DNA of 64,000 nucleotides, taken from contig JAVBLS010000041.1 in NCBI GenBank assembly GCA_031553235.1, forward strand, positions 1-64,000, in the 5' to 3' direction. Made by a program: the position numbers and the translations under genes. The notes under the pieces were generated by a model, which ran no database searches, was not told the DNA's origin, and was given only the letters and a program-made list of their open reading frames with translations. The DNA is from Frigididesulfovibrio sp031553235 (lineage in GTDB: Bacteria; Desulfobacterota; Desulfovibrionia; Desulfovibrionales; Desulfovibrionaceae). This document shows, piece by piece, positions 51,201-59,146 of this stretch; position 1 is the stretch's first letter, and each line of letters starts with the position of its first letter.

Positions 51201-51502
51201 AGTCCGTATGCCTCGCCTGGGACAACAGCGCCCGCAGAAAAGACGGGTGGCGACTGTGGACGGGGTTCTCTCAGAAAAAATACTATTCTTGGCTGGAGCA
51301 GATCGTCGCGTATACGCGGCGCAATTTTCCCGACGACAGGCGCTTTGTGTTTATCAACGCCTGGAACGAATGGGGGGAAGGCACCTACCTTGAACCCGAC
51401 GCGCGCACCGGTTACGCTTCCTTGAATACAACCTCCAAGGCGTTGTACGACATGCCTTTTGCCAACGCCGACCCTGATAAAACACGGACGCCTCCCGACT
51501 GA
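48248..51502 (+). CDS. Giant glycosyltransferase: RgpF-like, GT2-like and WbsX-like domains in one chain
   Basis: The protein has 1084 residues. Part 1 (about 40-300) resembles rhamnan-synthesis protein F (RVCCFAHYDPQSTLD, RPNEGLDFASWKCGF, LLANDSVWL). Part 2 (about 340-640) looks like the C-terminal portion of a family-2 transferase (FSDVILTDEHGTAKW; VPGFAMVGNAALRKAI). Part 3 (about 715-1070) is a WbsX-type domain (ALAFYLPQFHTIPENDEWWG, EFTEWTNV, FCFYHYWFSGRRLLE, NAWNEWGEG). The protein probably acts on the cytosolic side, adding more than one residue. Starts three bases after the previous stop. Confidence 0.82.
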   Translation: MHIAPTHPQMLNLCGNFPQRMLTRIRLMTANAEFKKNPGKLIETGIVLYSDNTPLAGRRVCCFAHYDPQSTLDPTVFHYLQAITEQGFYIIFISTSPTLPSNLVASLARICSRILIRPNEGLDFASWKCGFITVPEILQAKELLLANDSVWLVRDLAPVMGKMEQTSCDFWGMTASRKLLPHLQSYFLLFRKTALQSKAFGSFWDSVRVHSEKQSIIGQYEVTLTLRLALAKLTPAAWIPTLEICNPSLRHGLELTRNYGMPLLKRELLRSNPCEVDLHTLPLLPDGSACSLEEIKAHLFRLGTSGCFAPKTATALPTPPLHVQVPPPEIDVLLPLTKNAAAPGSLPYSLDSPEGPRIRILVDGHRDDESACIAPGEQTRHDTNVRGSDTNALETSESLNYLLHCSTAPYFLIADQGCTHQQDRAARMLAKMRELESIYGTGYPLLVFSDVILTDEHGTAKWSLQKEAGLPPLWGNSLHQTLICASVPGFAMVGNAALRKAILPLPERYVSPAYAWWILLTAKTLGIVDHVAYAPVFYKKAALQPDHGGRREFSLKYFSRGIGRLKRDLQASSRLVAALLLRHGSHMAPKTRTLCEVMAGMLCLSKREQIWQHLRFGFLRHELPLLCTMYGNILCQTGVLTKQRIIEKSSDSMKYCTFYLGKKILSIFYTAKTYVTPSKKIVYAQRCAAKIQRWRCRLFGPEPNDTTCESAQSFSGHMTDIRALAFYLPQFHTIPENDEWWGKEFTEWTNVRAGRPRFFGHDQPRVPHPDIGYYDLSNPETLRRQAALAKRHGIYGFCFYHYWFSGRRLLEKPLDLLLANPDIDLPFCLCWANESWGRNWDGEDHKILMEQPYNPGDPELFIDDNKKYLLDPRYITIDGRPLLLIYREPLIPNANDFFRRMKARAAEIHLPEPLIYVILSYDLQHPETITADGLVEFVPHRPVFAEKSFLSFSYKGGRIFNYADTMDTYLEAIPVEEAFPLPVHKSVCLAWDNSARRKDGWRLWTGFSQKKYYSWLEQIVAYTRRNFPDDRRFVFINAWNEWGEGTYLEPDARTGYASLNTTSKALYDMPFANADPDKTRTPPD

Positions 51503-51577
51503 TTTCCTGAAAATTTCACACCCCTCCGCCGTTGTCGTTTCATTCAATTTGACGTAAGCAGCCCACAGGAGATCCTC

Positions 51578-52549
51578 ATGTTCCCCAACAAGCGCATTCT
51601 CGTCACCGGCGGGGCCGGCTTTCTTGGTTCGCATCTGTGCGAGCGCCTTTTGGAGCGCGGGGCCGAGGTGCTCTGTGTGGACAACTACTACTGCAGTACC
51701 AAAGGCAACGTCGAGCACCTGCTGGCGCATCCGCGCTTTGAGCTGATGCGCCACGACGTGACCTTCCCGCTTTATGTGGAGGTGGACGAAATCTACAACC
51801 TGGCCTGCCCGGCCTCGCCCATCCACTACCAGCGCGACCCGGTGCAGACCCTGAAAACCTCGGTGCACGGAGCCATCAACATGCTCGGCCTGGCCAAGCG
51901 GCTCAAGGCCAAGGTCTTGCAGACCTCCACCTCCGAAGTCTACGGCGACCCCGGCGTGCACCCGCAACCGGAGAGTTACTGGGGCAACGTCAACCCCATC
52001 GGCATCCGTTCCTGCTACGACGAGGGCAAACGCGCGGCCGAGTCCCTGTTCATGGACTACCGCCGGCAACACGGCCTGACCATCAAAATCGCCCGCCTGT
52101 TCAACACCTACGGCCCGCGCATGCACCCCAACGACGGCCGGGTGGTCTCCAACTTCATCATGCAGGCCCTGCAGAACAAGCCGATTACCGTTTACGGCGA
52201 CGGTTCGCAGACCCGTTCCTTCTGCTATGTGGATGATCTGGTGGAAGCTTTGATCCGGCTTATGGAAAACACGCCGGATGGGTTTACCGGCCCGGTAAAC
52301 CTGGGCAATCCCGGCGAATTCACCATTCGGGAACTGGCCGAAACCGTGATTGAGATGACCGGTTCGGCCTCGGCCAGCGACTATCGCCCCCTGCCCAAGG
52401 ACGATCCCAGCCGCCGCCGGCCGGACATTTCCCTGGCCAAGCAGATGCTGGATTGGGAACCCAAAGTGGCCCTGCGCGACGGCCTGAAGCCGACCGTCGA
52501 CTATTTTGCCTCAGAGCTGCGCAAAGGCTCTACGGCGGCCCATAAGTAA
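51578..52549 (+). CDS. uxs: UDP-glucuronate decarboxylase (UDP-xylose synthase)
   Basis: The protein has 323 residues. NAD site GGAGFLGSHLCERLLERG; CVDNYYCSTKGNV; NLACPASPIHYQRDPVQTLKTS; catalytic Thr/Ser in TSTSEVYGDP; GIRSCYDEGKR (Y-x3-K); RLFNTYGPRMHPNDGRVV. These together are specific for UXS-type enzymes making UDP-xylose from UDP-glucuronate. GC content returns to the genomic style here, so it marks the right edge of the AT-rich block. Xylose, or a derivative, is therefore expected in the glycan. Confidence 0.93.
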   Translation: MFPNKRILVTGGAGFLGSHLCERLLERGAEVLCVDNYYCSTKGNVEHLLAHPRFELMRHDVTFPLYVEVDEIYNLACPASPIHYQRDPVQTLKTSVHGAINMLGLAKRLKAKVLQTSTSEVYGDPGVHPQPESYWGNVNPIGIRSCYDEGKRAAESLFMDYRRQHGLTIKIARLFNTYGPRMHPNDGRVVSNFIMQALQNKPITVYGDGSQTRSFCYVDDLVEALIRLMENTPDGFTGPVNLGNPGEFTIRELAETVIEMTGSASASDYRPLPKDDPSRRRPDISLAKQMLDWEPKVALRDGLKPTVDYFASELRKGSTAAHK

Positions 52550-52563
52550 GCTGGTCTGCCACT

Positions 52564-53487
52564 ATGTCCCCATTGCTGGACATCGTTATCTGTACATACA
52601 ACCGGGCCGAGGTTCTGGAAAAGAACCTGGAAAGGCTCATGCCTTTGGTGGAGCGGGAGTCCGGCGTCTTCGTACTGGTGGTGGACAACAGCTCTACCGA
52701 TGGTACGGCCCGGATGATCCAAATGCTTCAAGAGCGTTTTCCTCTTCTTTTGCGCTATGTGCTCGAACCGGCCCAAGGGGTAGCCAACGCCCGTAATCGG
52801 GGATTTCGTGAAGCCACGGCAGAGTGGGTCGGATATCTGGACGACGACACCTACCCGCACGACAATTGGATTACCCGCGCTCTGGAAGTCATCCGTTCCA
52901 GCGACTTCGACGCCTTCGGCGGCGGATATCTTCCTTGGCATCTCTATTCCGGCAGACCTGACTGGTTCCCAGAGGCGACCTCCTCTCTCAACATGGAGGG
53001 AAAGCAGTACGGGATCATGCCGGCAGACGAAAGCCCCTGGGGAGGGAACTTTTTTTGCCGACGCGACCTGATGGAACGGGCCGGCGGCTTTGACCCGGCC
53101 GCAGGTATGCAGGGTGACGCACCCGGCTATGGTGAAGAAAATCTCTTCTGCCATGCCTTGCGGGCGAACGGAGCACGTATCGGCCAGGTACCGGACTTAT
53201 TGGTCGATCACTGCGTTATGCCGATCAAGTACACCATGGGCTGGCATTTTGCCTCAGGCTTTGCCAAAGGAAAAATATCCTGGAAAATTAACGGCAAACA
53301 TCCAACGCCCGGCAAGGCTGTGGCCCTGGCAATTTCTTTACCGTTCATTGTCCTGCGCGATGCCGTGCGCGGGATAGTCCATCTTGGCCGGGAAGGGAAA
53401 CTGACCCCTCAGTCCTGGCTCTTTTTCGTCGGTTACCGGGCGGCCATACGCCTGGGCCGCACAGTCGGATGTTTTCTGAAAGACTGA
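52564..53487 (+). CDS. Family 2 glycosyltransferase
   Basis: The protein has 307 residues. LDIVICTYNRAEVLEKNLERL, VLVVDNSSTDGTARMIQ and WVGYLDDDTYPHDNWITRAL (catalytic metal-binding DDD) define a GT-A enzyme. The ending (LSLPFIVLRDAVRGIV) has a hydrophobic segment. Fourteen bases after uxs. Donor unknown. Confidence 0.88.
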   Translation: MSPLLDIVICTYNRAEVLEKNLERLMPLVERESGVFVLVVDNSSTDGTARMIQMLQERFPLLLRYVLEPAQGVANARNRGFREATAEWVGYLDDDTYPHDNWITRALEVIRSSDFDAFGGGYLPWHLYSGRPDWFPEATSSLNMEGKQYGIMPADESPWGGNFFCRRDLMERAGGFDPAAGMQGDAPGYGEENLFCHALRANGARIGQVPDLLVDHCVMPIKYTMGWHFASGFAKGKISWKINGKHPTPGKAVALAISLPFIVLRDAVRGIVHLGREGKLTPQSWLFFVGYRAAIRLGRTVGCFLKD

Positions 53488-53500
53488 CTCCAGAACTTAT

Positions 53501-54688
53501 ATGAAAAAATACACTTCGTGGCGCTACTGGCGCGGAAAAATGCAAAAATTACGCTTGGCCGTACAGCCAAGGCCCCGTTTGAACGTGCTTGTACCTGATG
53601 ACAGACATTTTCCACTCTTGTCGGCTGAAGAGCTTACAAAGGCTTATGGTATTGCATCTGAAAACGTTGCGGATGAAAAAAAATATTTTGATTATACCGT
53701 ATACGCCAATACAGAAATCCGGACAGAGCGGGTGCTCAACAACCCACCGTGCCATCTGACGCTGCTGTGTCTGCACAATGTTCTTTGCCTGCGCAACGGT
53801 GGATTGATCACTGAGGATGGTTCTTTGACAGACGTTGCCACCACAGGCAACCACGGTATTGATATTTCCATGGAAAGTGACGGAACTGCCGTCATTTCCA
53901 GCAAAATATTACCGCAAGGTCCCATTGAGGTTATTGAAACGCCCTGCCTGCACATGGACGTTACATACTTTGAAAACTTTGGGCATATGCTGGTGGATGG
54001 ACTGCCCCGGCTGTGGGCTTTGCCCCATATTCCAGAAAAACGCTTCGGCCTTTTTATCTCAGCCGGGTGGAGGCGCCTATACGCGGATGAGCTGCTTGAT
54101 GCCGCTTCCGGAGGCACTCGAATTATCCGGGGGCACGCCGCAACCGTGTGCCGAAAGCTCTATATTGCGATACAGCCGCATATGCTCGGGCAGTATGTTT
54201 GTGCGCAGGCCCAGGCCGTTTGGCGACGGACGGGCGCCGAGCTATGTCGCAAGAAAGAAAGCAGCGGCCCTCGCCGGGTCTATTTCTCCCGCCGTCGGTA
54301 TGCCCAGCGCCCCATGTCGGATGAGGCCAAAGTGGAAGACCTGTTCCGTTCACGAGGCTTCGCCGTGATTCACCCGGAGCTGCACCCTCTTGCGGAGCAG
54401 GCGGCCTTTATCCGGCGGGCGGAGGTCTTGGCGGGTCCCTATGGCTCGGCCCTGCATGGTTCGATTTTCGGTCGACCGGAACTACGGGTTTTCTCTCTGT
54501 GCCCATATCCCCTTGGCTCTCCACAACTTGTTCCGTATCCACTTCTTGACCGTGCCGCCGGGCGCTCTTTTGCCTATTATCTTGGCACTCGCCTCAGTGA
54601 AGAAAGCCGCCACGGCGGAGTCGATTTTCCTTGGGAAGCCGGCAACATTACGGCTGTGGAGCACGCCTTGGATCACTTTTTAACATAA
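53501..54688 (+). CDS. GT61-type glycosyltransferase (DUF563)
   Basis: The protein has 395 residues. The DUF563 hallmarks are TYFENFGHMLVDGLPRLWAL in the middle, then RRVYFSRRRYAQRP and AEVLAGPYGSALHGSIFGRP. Such enzymes transfer xylose or other sugars in several organisms, which would suit the nearby UDP-xylose synthase, but that link is inference. It follows the GT2 gene by 13 bases. Confidence 0.82.
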   Translation: MKKYTSWRYWRGKMQKLRLAVQPRPRLNVLVPDDRHFPLLSAEELTKAYGIASENVADEKKYFDYTVYANTEIRTERVLNNPPCHLTLLCLHNVLCLRNGGLITEDGSLTDVATTGNHGIDISMESDGTAVISSKILPQGPIEVIETPCLHMDVTYFENFGHMLVDGLPRLWALPHIPEKRFGLFISAGWRRLYADELLDAASGGTRIIRGHAATVCRKLYIAIQPHMLGQYVCAQAQAVWRRTGAELCRKKESSGPRRVYFSRRRYAQRPMSDEAKVEDLFRSRGFAVIHPELHPLAEQAAFIRRAEVLAGPYGSALHGSIFGRPELRVFSLCPYPLGSPQLVPYPLLDRAAGRSFAYYLGTRLSEESRHGGVDFPWEAGNITAVEHALDHFLT

Positions 54689-54740
54689 CACCCGCAGGGC
54701 GACCCCCATTTTCGACAGTTGCGCAAACATTCCCCCACCG

Positions 54741-54769
54741 TTGACGCCTTCCCCGCAACAATGTAACAG
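54741..54769 (+). promoter_or_regulatory. Possible sigma-70 promoter for the last two glycan genes
   Basis: TTGACG (54741-54746), 17-base spacer, TAACAG (54764-54769). It lies in the only sizeable gap (about 109 bases) in this part of the locus, upstream of ATG 54798. Confidence 0.35.
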
Positions 54770-54797
54770 CTCCGGCACAATCCTTTGCGGAGACTGC

Positions 54798-55964
54798 ATG
54801 AAACTTCTCCTCCTCGGCAACCAGGCCCGGGCCATGAGCAACTTCTGGAGCGTATTGATTGCCCGCGCCGTTGCCGACGGCCATGAAGTGGTCTGCGCCG
54901 TGCCTCCGTTGCAGCCTTCGGACGCCCCGGTCTGGGAGGCAGCCCTGACCGGCCTGGGGGCGCGTCTGGTCCATTACCCCCTGGATCGCAAAGGCCTGAA
55001 TCCTTTCCATGACATCAACACTATCCTGGCCCTGCGCCGGCTGATCCAGGCCGAGCGGCCCGACCGTCTCTTCACTTACACCATCAAGCCGGTGCTTTAC
55101 GGCGCCTATGCCGCCGCCCTGGCCGGAACGCCCGCCCGGGCCCATCGCACCCTGATGATTGCCGGCCTGGGCTATGCCTTTGAGGCCGACTCCCCGGCCA
55201 AGCGCATGCTGCGCCGGATCACCGGCAAGCTCTACCGCCTGGCCTTTGCCCTTTCCGGCACGGTGTATTTCCAGAACCGTGACGATCGGAAACTGTTCGA
55301 ACGGCGTTCGATCATCCCTCCTTCCATTGAGGTGCGCATGTGCCGGGGTACGGGTGTGGACGTGGAACGTTTCGCTCCGGCCCCCTTGCCGCCGCTGCCG
55401 CCCGACGGGCCGGCCGTGTTCCTTTTTGTGGGCCGGCTGCTCGAGGCCAAAGGCCTGCGCGAGCTTTGCCGGGCCGCCTCCCTGCTCAAGGAGCGCAATG
55501 CTCCGGTCGTGATACGCATCCTCGGCCCGGCCGAAACCGGCCTGGGCGCGGTACCCCTTGAAGAAATCACTGCCTTGCGGGATAATGGCATTATCGAGTA
55601 CCTGGGAGAAACTACCGACGTGCGCCCGTTCATCGCCCAGGCACATGCCCTGGTTTTACCTTCCTGGCGCGAGGGCACGCCCTGCTCGCTGATGGAAGGC
55701 ATGAGCATGGGCCGGGCCGTGGTCGCGGCCGACGCCCCGGGCTCGCGCGAGGTGGTGCACCACGGCGATAACGGGCTGCTCGTGCCCCTGCGCGATCCCG
55801 AGGCCCTGGCCGACGCCATGGCGACTCTGGCCGGCGACCCCGAGCGCCTGCGTCTCATGGGCCAAGCCGGCAGACGGTTGGCTTTGGAAGAATTTGACGC
55901 TCAGACCGTGGCCGCCGGTCTTTTGGCCGGCATGAACCTTGAAGGCGGGGAGGCAGCGCGGTGA
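54798..55964 (+). CDS. Family 4 glycosyltransferase (PglA/WbpX-like)
   Basis: The protein has 388 residues from ATG 54798. The N-terminus KLLLLGNQARAMSNFWSVLI and IKPVLYGAYAAALAGTPARAHR are typical of GT4 enzymes acting on lipid-linked sugars. C-lobe: VFLFVGRLLEAKGLRELCRA and PSWREGTPCSLMEGMSMGRAVV. Its stop overlaps the GTG start of the phosphotransferase gene, so this transferase probably adds the second sugar. Confidence 0.88.
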   Translation: MKLLLLGNQARAMSNFWSVLIARAVADGHEVVCAVPPLQPSDAPVWEAALTGLGARLVHYPLDRKGLNPFHDINTILALRRLIQAERPDRLFTYTIKPVLYGAYAAALAGTPARAHRTLMIAGLGYAFEADSPAKRMLRRITGKLYRLAFALSGTVYFQNRDDRKLFERRSIIPPSIEVRMCRGTGVDVERFAPAPLPPLPPDGPAVFLFVGRLLEAKGLRELCRAASLLKERNAPVVIRILGPAETGLGAVPLEEITALRDNGIIEYLGETTDVRPFIAQAHALVLPSWREGTPCSLMEGMSMGRAVVAADAPGSREVVHHGDNGLLVPLRDPEALADAMATLAGDPERLRLMGQAGRRLALEEFDAQTVAAGLLAGMNLEGGEAAR

Positions 55965-57304
55965 ACAAACGGAAAGACAATCTTTTCATTGCGACGGATC
56001 TGATCTGCTTTCTCGCCGCCCTGCAGATCTGTTCCTGGCTGGTGCTGCCGCCGGAATTGGCCATTTTCGCCGACTACACCGGGGCTTCGACCTTCACGGT
56101 GTTTTCTCTGCTGGCCTCCTTTTACATGCTCGACTGCCGCAAGGTGGGGCGTGAAGACTTTCGCGACACGGCCGTGCGCGTTTTTCTGGCCGTGCTCATC
56201 GGCTGCGTGGCCGCAGGCTTCATCTTTTACAGCTTCGACAAGTGGCGCTTCCCGCGCCTGATGTTCGTACTGCAGCTGTTCATCACCTTTGGCCTGACCC
56301 TGGGCTGGCGCGTCCTGTATTACGCCTTTTTCCGGCGCTTTACCGCCCTGCCCGAGCGGGTGCTTCTGCTCGGCGGCGCCGGGGCCGGCCGAGCCCGGGC
56401 CGTCCTGGCCGAATACATGCCCGAGGCCGTGGTTGTCGGTTACCTGGGCGAACCCGGGGCCGATCCCGAAGAAGCCGGCCCCTGGCTGGGCGACGCCTCC
56501 ATGACCCTGCCGGTGCTTGAGGCCAAGAAGGCCGACCGGCTGATCGTCATCGACTCCTTTTACCTGGACTCCGATCTGGCCCGCGACCTCTTCGCCCGCA
56601 AGCTCGAAGGCCTGAAGGTCCACGACATGCGCGGCCTGTACGAGCGTCTGGCCGCCCGCCTGCCCGTGGACCTGATTGAAGACGACTGGCTGTTGCTTGA
56701 GGACGGCTTTACCATCGGCCCCATGCGCCAGATCAAACGCACCATGGACCTCTGCCTCTGCCTGCCCATGCTCATCGCGCTTTCGCCGATTATTCTGCTG
56801 ACGGCCTTGTGCGTGCGCCTGGAATCCAAAGGCGCGGCTTTTTATACCCAAAAGCGCGTCGGCCTGAACGGCAAGGAATTCATCGTCTACAAAATCCGCT
56901 CCATGCGCTCCGACGCCGAGAAAGACGGCGCCCAGTGGGCCCAGGCCCGCGACCCCCGCGTCACCCGCATCGGCCGCTTCATCCGCAAAACCCGCATCGA
57001 CGAGCTGCCCCAGTTGCTCAACGTGATCAAGGGCGACATGAGCCTGATCGGCCCCCGGCCCGAGCGCCGCGAATTCGTCGACGATCTGGCCGCCAAGCTG
57101 CCCTACTACAACGTGCGCCACGCCGTGAAACCCGGCATCACCGGCTGGGCCCAGGTCTGCCATCCCTACGGCGCCTCCCTTGACGATTCCCGCTACAAGC
57201 TGGAATACGATCTCTTCTACATCAAGCACCTCTCCGTGCTTCTGGACGTCAAAATCCTGCTCAAAACCATCGGCGTCGTACTCTTCCCCAAAGGCGCCCG
57301 GTAG
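55961..57304 (+). CDS. Polyprenyl-phosphate glycosylphosphotransferase initiating the glycan
   Basis: The protein has 447 residues, starting at GTG 55961 (GTGA overlap). Four or five N-terminal membrane helices (about 10-120), a central nucleotide-binding-like domain (VLLLGGAGAGRARAVLAEYM), then a fifth membrane segment (about 255-285). The catalytic C-terminal domain has FYTQKRVGLNGKEFIVYKIRSMR, RIDELPQLLNVIKGDMSLIGPRP and KPGITGWAQV. It transfers a sugar-1-phosphate to undecaprenyl phosphate. Last gene of the glycan locus. Confidence 0.93.
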   Translation: MNKRKDNLFIATDLICFLAALQICSWLVLPPELAIFADYTGASTFTVFSLLASFYMLDCRKVGREDFRDTAVRVFLAVLIGCVAAGFIFYSFDKWRFPRLMFVLQLFITFGLTLGWRVLYYAFFRRFTALPERVLLLGGAGAGRARAVLAEYMPEAVVVGYLGEPGADPEEAGPWLGDASMTLPVLEAKKADRLIVIDSFYLDSDLARDLFARKLEGLKVHDMRGLYERLAARLPVDLIEDDWLLLEDGFTIGPMRQIKRTMDLCLCLPMLIALSPIILLTALCVRLESKGAAFYTQKRVGLNGKEFIVYKIRSMRSDAEKDGAQWAQARDPRVTRIGRFIRKTRIDELPQLLNVIKGDMSLIGPRPERREFVDDLAAKLPYYNVRHAVKPGITGWAQVCHPYGASLDDSRYKLEYDLFYIKHLSVLLDVKILLKTIGVVLFPKGAR

Positions 57305-57450
57305 GGACTGTTTCCAGATAAATCTTTTGTCCAATTGCTGCGTCAAACGAGCCTTTTTCCTCCGGTCGAGTACCAGAAGAGTACACTCCCTTCGCAAAAA
57401 GGCTCGTTTTCCTTGCTCTTGGCGCAAAATCTTTGATTTGGAAACAGCCC
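57304..57450 (-). repeat. Dispersed ~147-bp element with terminal inverted repeats, copy B
   Basis: Ends are GGGACTGTTTCCAGAT and ATTTGGAAACAGCCC. Inside, ACGAGCCTTTTT and AAAAAGGCTCGTT pair, so the whole unit folds into one long hairpin with a GAGTAC-containing tip. In opposite orientation to copy A at 10697-10842. Confidence 0.7.
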
Positions 57451-57489
57451 CTGGGGCAGATCAATTCACTCCCCCAAACACCTCAAAGG

Positions 57490-57511
57490 CGCTTCAGTTC
57501 TTATTGAAGCG
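57490..57511 (-). terminator. Possible hairpin terminator of the NSS transporter gene
   Basis: CGCTTCA (57490-57496) pairs with TGAAGCG (57505-57511) downstream of the minus-strand gene ending at 57541. The stem is short and there is only a brief T-rich stretch after it. Confidence 0.35.
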
Positions 57512-57540
57512 GCTTTGCAAGATCACGCGCCGGGGCCCGA

Positions 57541-58944
57541 TCACGAAAACAACGAATCAAAGAAGCTCTGGAACTTCTGGTAATAGCCCACAATGAAGAT
57601 CAGGATCATGATTGCGGGCAGTACATAGGTGAAGTACGGCCGCAGCAAGGCGGGAAACTTCAGGCCCGTGCCCTGGTCGGCCTCGGCAATGAACTTGTCC
57701 CAGCCCCAACCGTAGCGGGTGGTGCAAAAGAGCAGAAAAACCAGCGAGCCTAGGGGCAACAGGTTGTTGCTCAGAATGAAGTCTTCCAGATCCAGGACCA
57801 CGGAGCCCTCGCCCATGGGGGCGAAACCGCTCCAGACGTTGAAGCCCAAAGCGCAGGGCACGGAGAGCAGCGCCACCAGAAAGAAGTTGATCAACACCGA
57901 GCGGCCGCGGCTCAGCTTGAGCACGTCCATGCCGAAAGCCACGATGTTCTCGAACACGGCAATGACCGTGGACAGAGCGGCAAAAGCCATGAACACGAAA
58001 AAGAGCGTGCCCCAGAGGGTGCCTGCGGGCATCTGGTTGAAGATGTTCGGCAAGGTAACAAAGATCAGCCCCGGCCCGGCGTCGGGCTGCACACCAAAGG
58101 CGAAACAGGCCGGGAAAATGATCAGCCCGGACATCAGGGCCGCAAAGGTGTCCAGGGCCACGATGTTCAGCGATTCTCCGGTCAGGCTGCGTTCCTTGTC
58201 CAGATAGCTGCCGAAAATGGCCATGCTGCCTATGCCGATGCTCAAAGTGAAAAAGGCCTGGCCCAGGGCCGCATACAGGCTCACACCCAGCCCCTTTTCC
58301 GTGAGCTTGGAAAAGTCGGGCATGAGGTAAAACTTCAGCCCCTCGGCCGCGCCGTCCAGGGTGACGGAGCGCAGGGCCAGGATGATCACCAGCAGGAAGA
58401 GGCCGCTCATCATGACTTTGGTAACCCGCTCCACCCCGGCGCGCAGCCCCATGGCGCACACTCCGAAACCAATGGCCACGGTGGCCAGCATCCAGCCGAT
58501 CTGGGCATAGGGATCGGCCAGGGTGTTGCCGAAAAACTCGCCCACTTTGGCCGGCTCCAGACCGGTGAGCTGCCCGGAGGCCAGATACCAGCAATAGGCC
58601 AGCATCCAACCGGAAACCGTGGTGTAGAACATCATCAGCAGGTAGTTGCCGAACACGCCGATATAGCCGTAAACGTGCCAGGGCTTGTGCTCCGGCCGCA
58701 GCGCCTTGAAGGCCGCTCCCACACTCAGCCGGGCAGCCCGGCCCACGGCGAACTCCATGATCAGCACCGGCATGGCCAGGGCCAGCAGAAAAAACAGATA
58801 CACCAGGACAAAAGCAGCGCCGCCGTATTGTCCTGCGATGAAGGGAAAACGCCAGACGTTGCCCAGGCCGATGGCACACCCGGCGGCGATGAAGATAAAG
58901 CCGAGCCGGCTGCCCAAGGTTTCTCGCTGCGCACCCTCTTTCAT
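57541..58944 (-). CDS. Sodium-dependent transporter of the NSS/SNF family
   Basis: The protein has 467 residues from ATG 58944 (AGGAGG seven bases upstream). Twelve or so membrane helices in the LeuT arrangement. TM1 GFIFIAAGCAIGLGNVWRFPF carries the signature sodium/substrate site; later LGVSLYAALGQAFFTLSIGIGSM is TM6-like, and DTFAALMSGLIIFPACFAFG follows. It imports an amino acid or related amine with sodium. The substrate is unknown; glycine would be a natural idea given the grd operon, but nothing in the sequence shows it. Confidence 0.93.
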   Translation of the reverse strand: MKEGAQRETLGSRLGFIFIAAGCAIGLGNVWRFPFIAGQYGGAAFVLVYLFFLLALAMPVLIMEFAVGRAARLSVGAAFKALRPEHKPWHVYGYIGVFGNYLLMMFYTTVSGWMLAYCWYLASGQLTGLEPAKVGEFFGNTLADPYAQIGWMLATVAIGFGVCAMGLRAGVERVTKVMMSGLFLLVIILALRSVTLDGAAEGLKFYLMPDFSKLTEKGLGVSLYAALGQAFFTLSIGIGSMAIFGSYLDKERSLTGESLNIVALDTFAALMSGLIIFPACFAFGVQPDAGPGLIFVTLPNIFNQMPAGTLWGTLFFVFMAFAALSTVIAVFENIVAFGMDVLKLSRGRSVLINFFLVALLSVPCALGFNVWSGFAPMGEGSVVLDLEDFILSNNLLPLGSLVFLLFCTTRYGWGWDKFIAEADQGTGLKFPALLRPYFTYVLPAIMILIFIVGYYQKFQSFFDSLFS

Positions 58945-58961
58945 GAACACGCCTCCTCTCT

Positions 58962-58978
58962 TTTACATATCATGTAAA
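58962..58978. promoter_or_regulatory. 17-bp palindrome upstream of the NSS transporter gene
   Basis: TTTACAT (58962-58968), ATC, ATGTAAA (58972-58978). It lies 17 bases upstream of the transporter start codon, within the region where its promoter or ribosome approach should be. A likely operator; the cognate regulator is unknown. Confidence 0.45.
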
Positions 58979-59027
58979 TAGTACATTACAGCGCGTATCC
59001 TGAAAGTTGCCGCGCTGTCAAAGGGAT

Positions 59028-59146
59028 AGAGCATTTCACACTTGAAATGCTCGCAAGGATTTGTCGGCAAATCCTTGCCGCCAAATAGGCGTAGGCGGTC
59101 TTTGCCCGCCGTTAAGCGACTATTTGAAGCGTAAACTGCTCTAGAG
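59028..59146. repeat. ~119-bp palindromic intergenic element (AGAGCA...CTCTAGA type)
   Basis: Hairpin 1 is GAGCATTTCA/TGAAATGCTC (59029-59038, 59043-59052). Hairpin 2 is GCAAGGATTTG/CAAATCCTTGC (59053-59063, 59068-59078). A GGCGG/CCGCC hairpin follows, and the unit ends in CTGCTCTAGAG. Same layout as 21047-21163. The remaining 200 bases up to 59348 show no gene. Confidence 0.55.

Noticed and set aside
57541..58944. NSS transporter as a dedicated glycine importer serving the grd operon
   Set aside because: The family match is firm, but nothing in the sequence fixes the substrate, and the gene is over 30 kb from grd with no riboswitch of its own.
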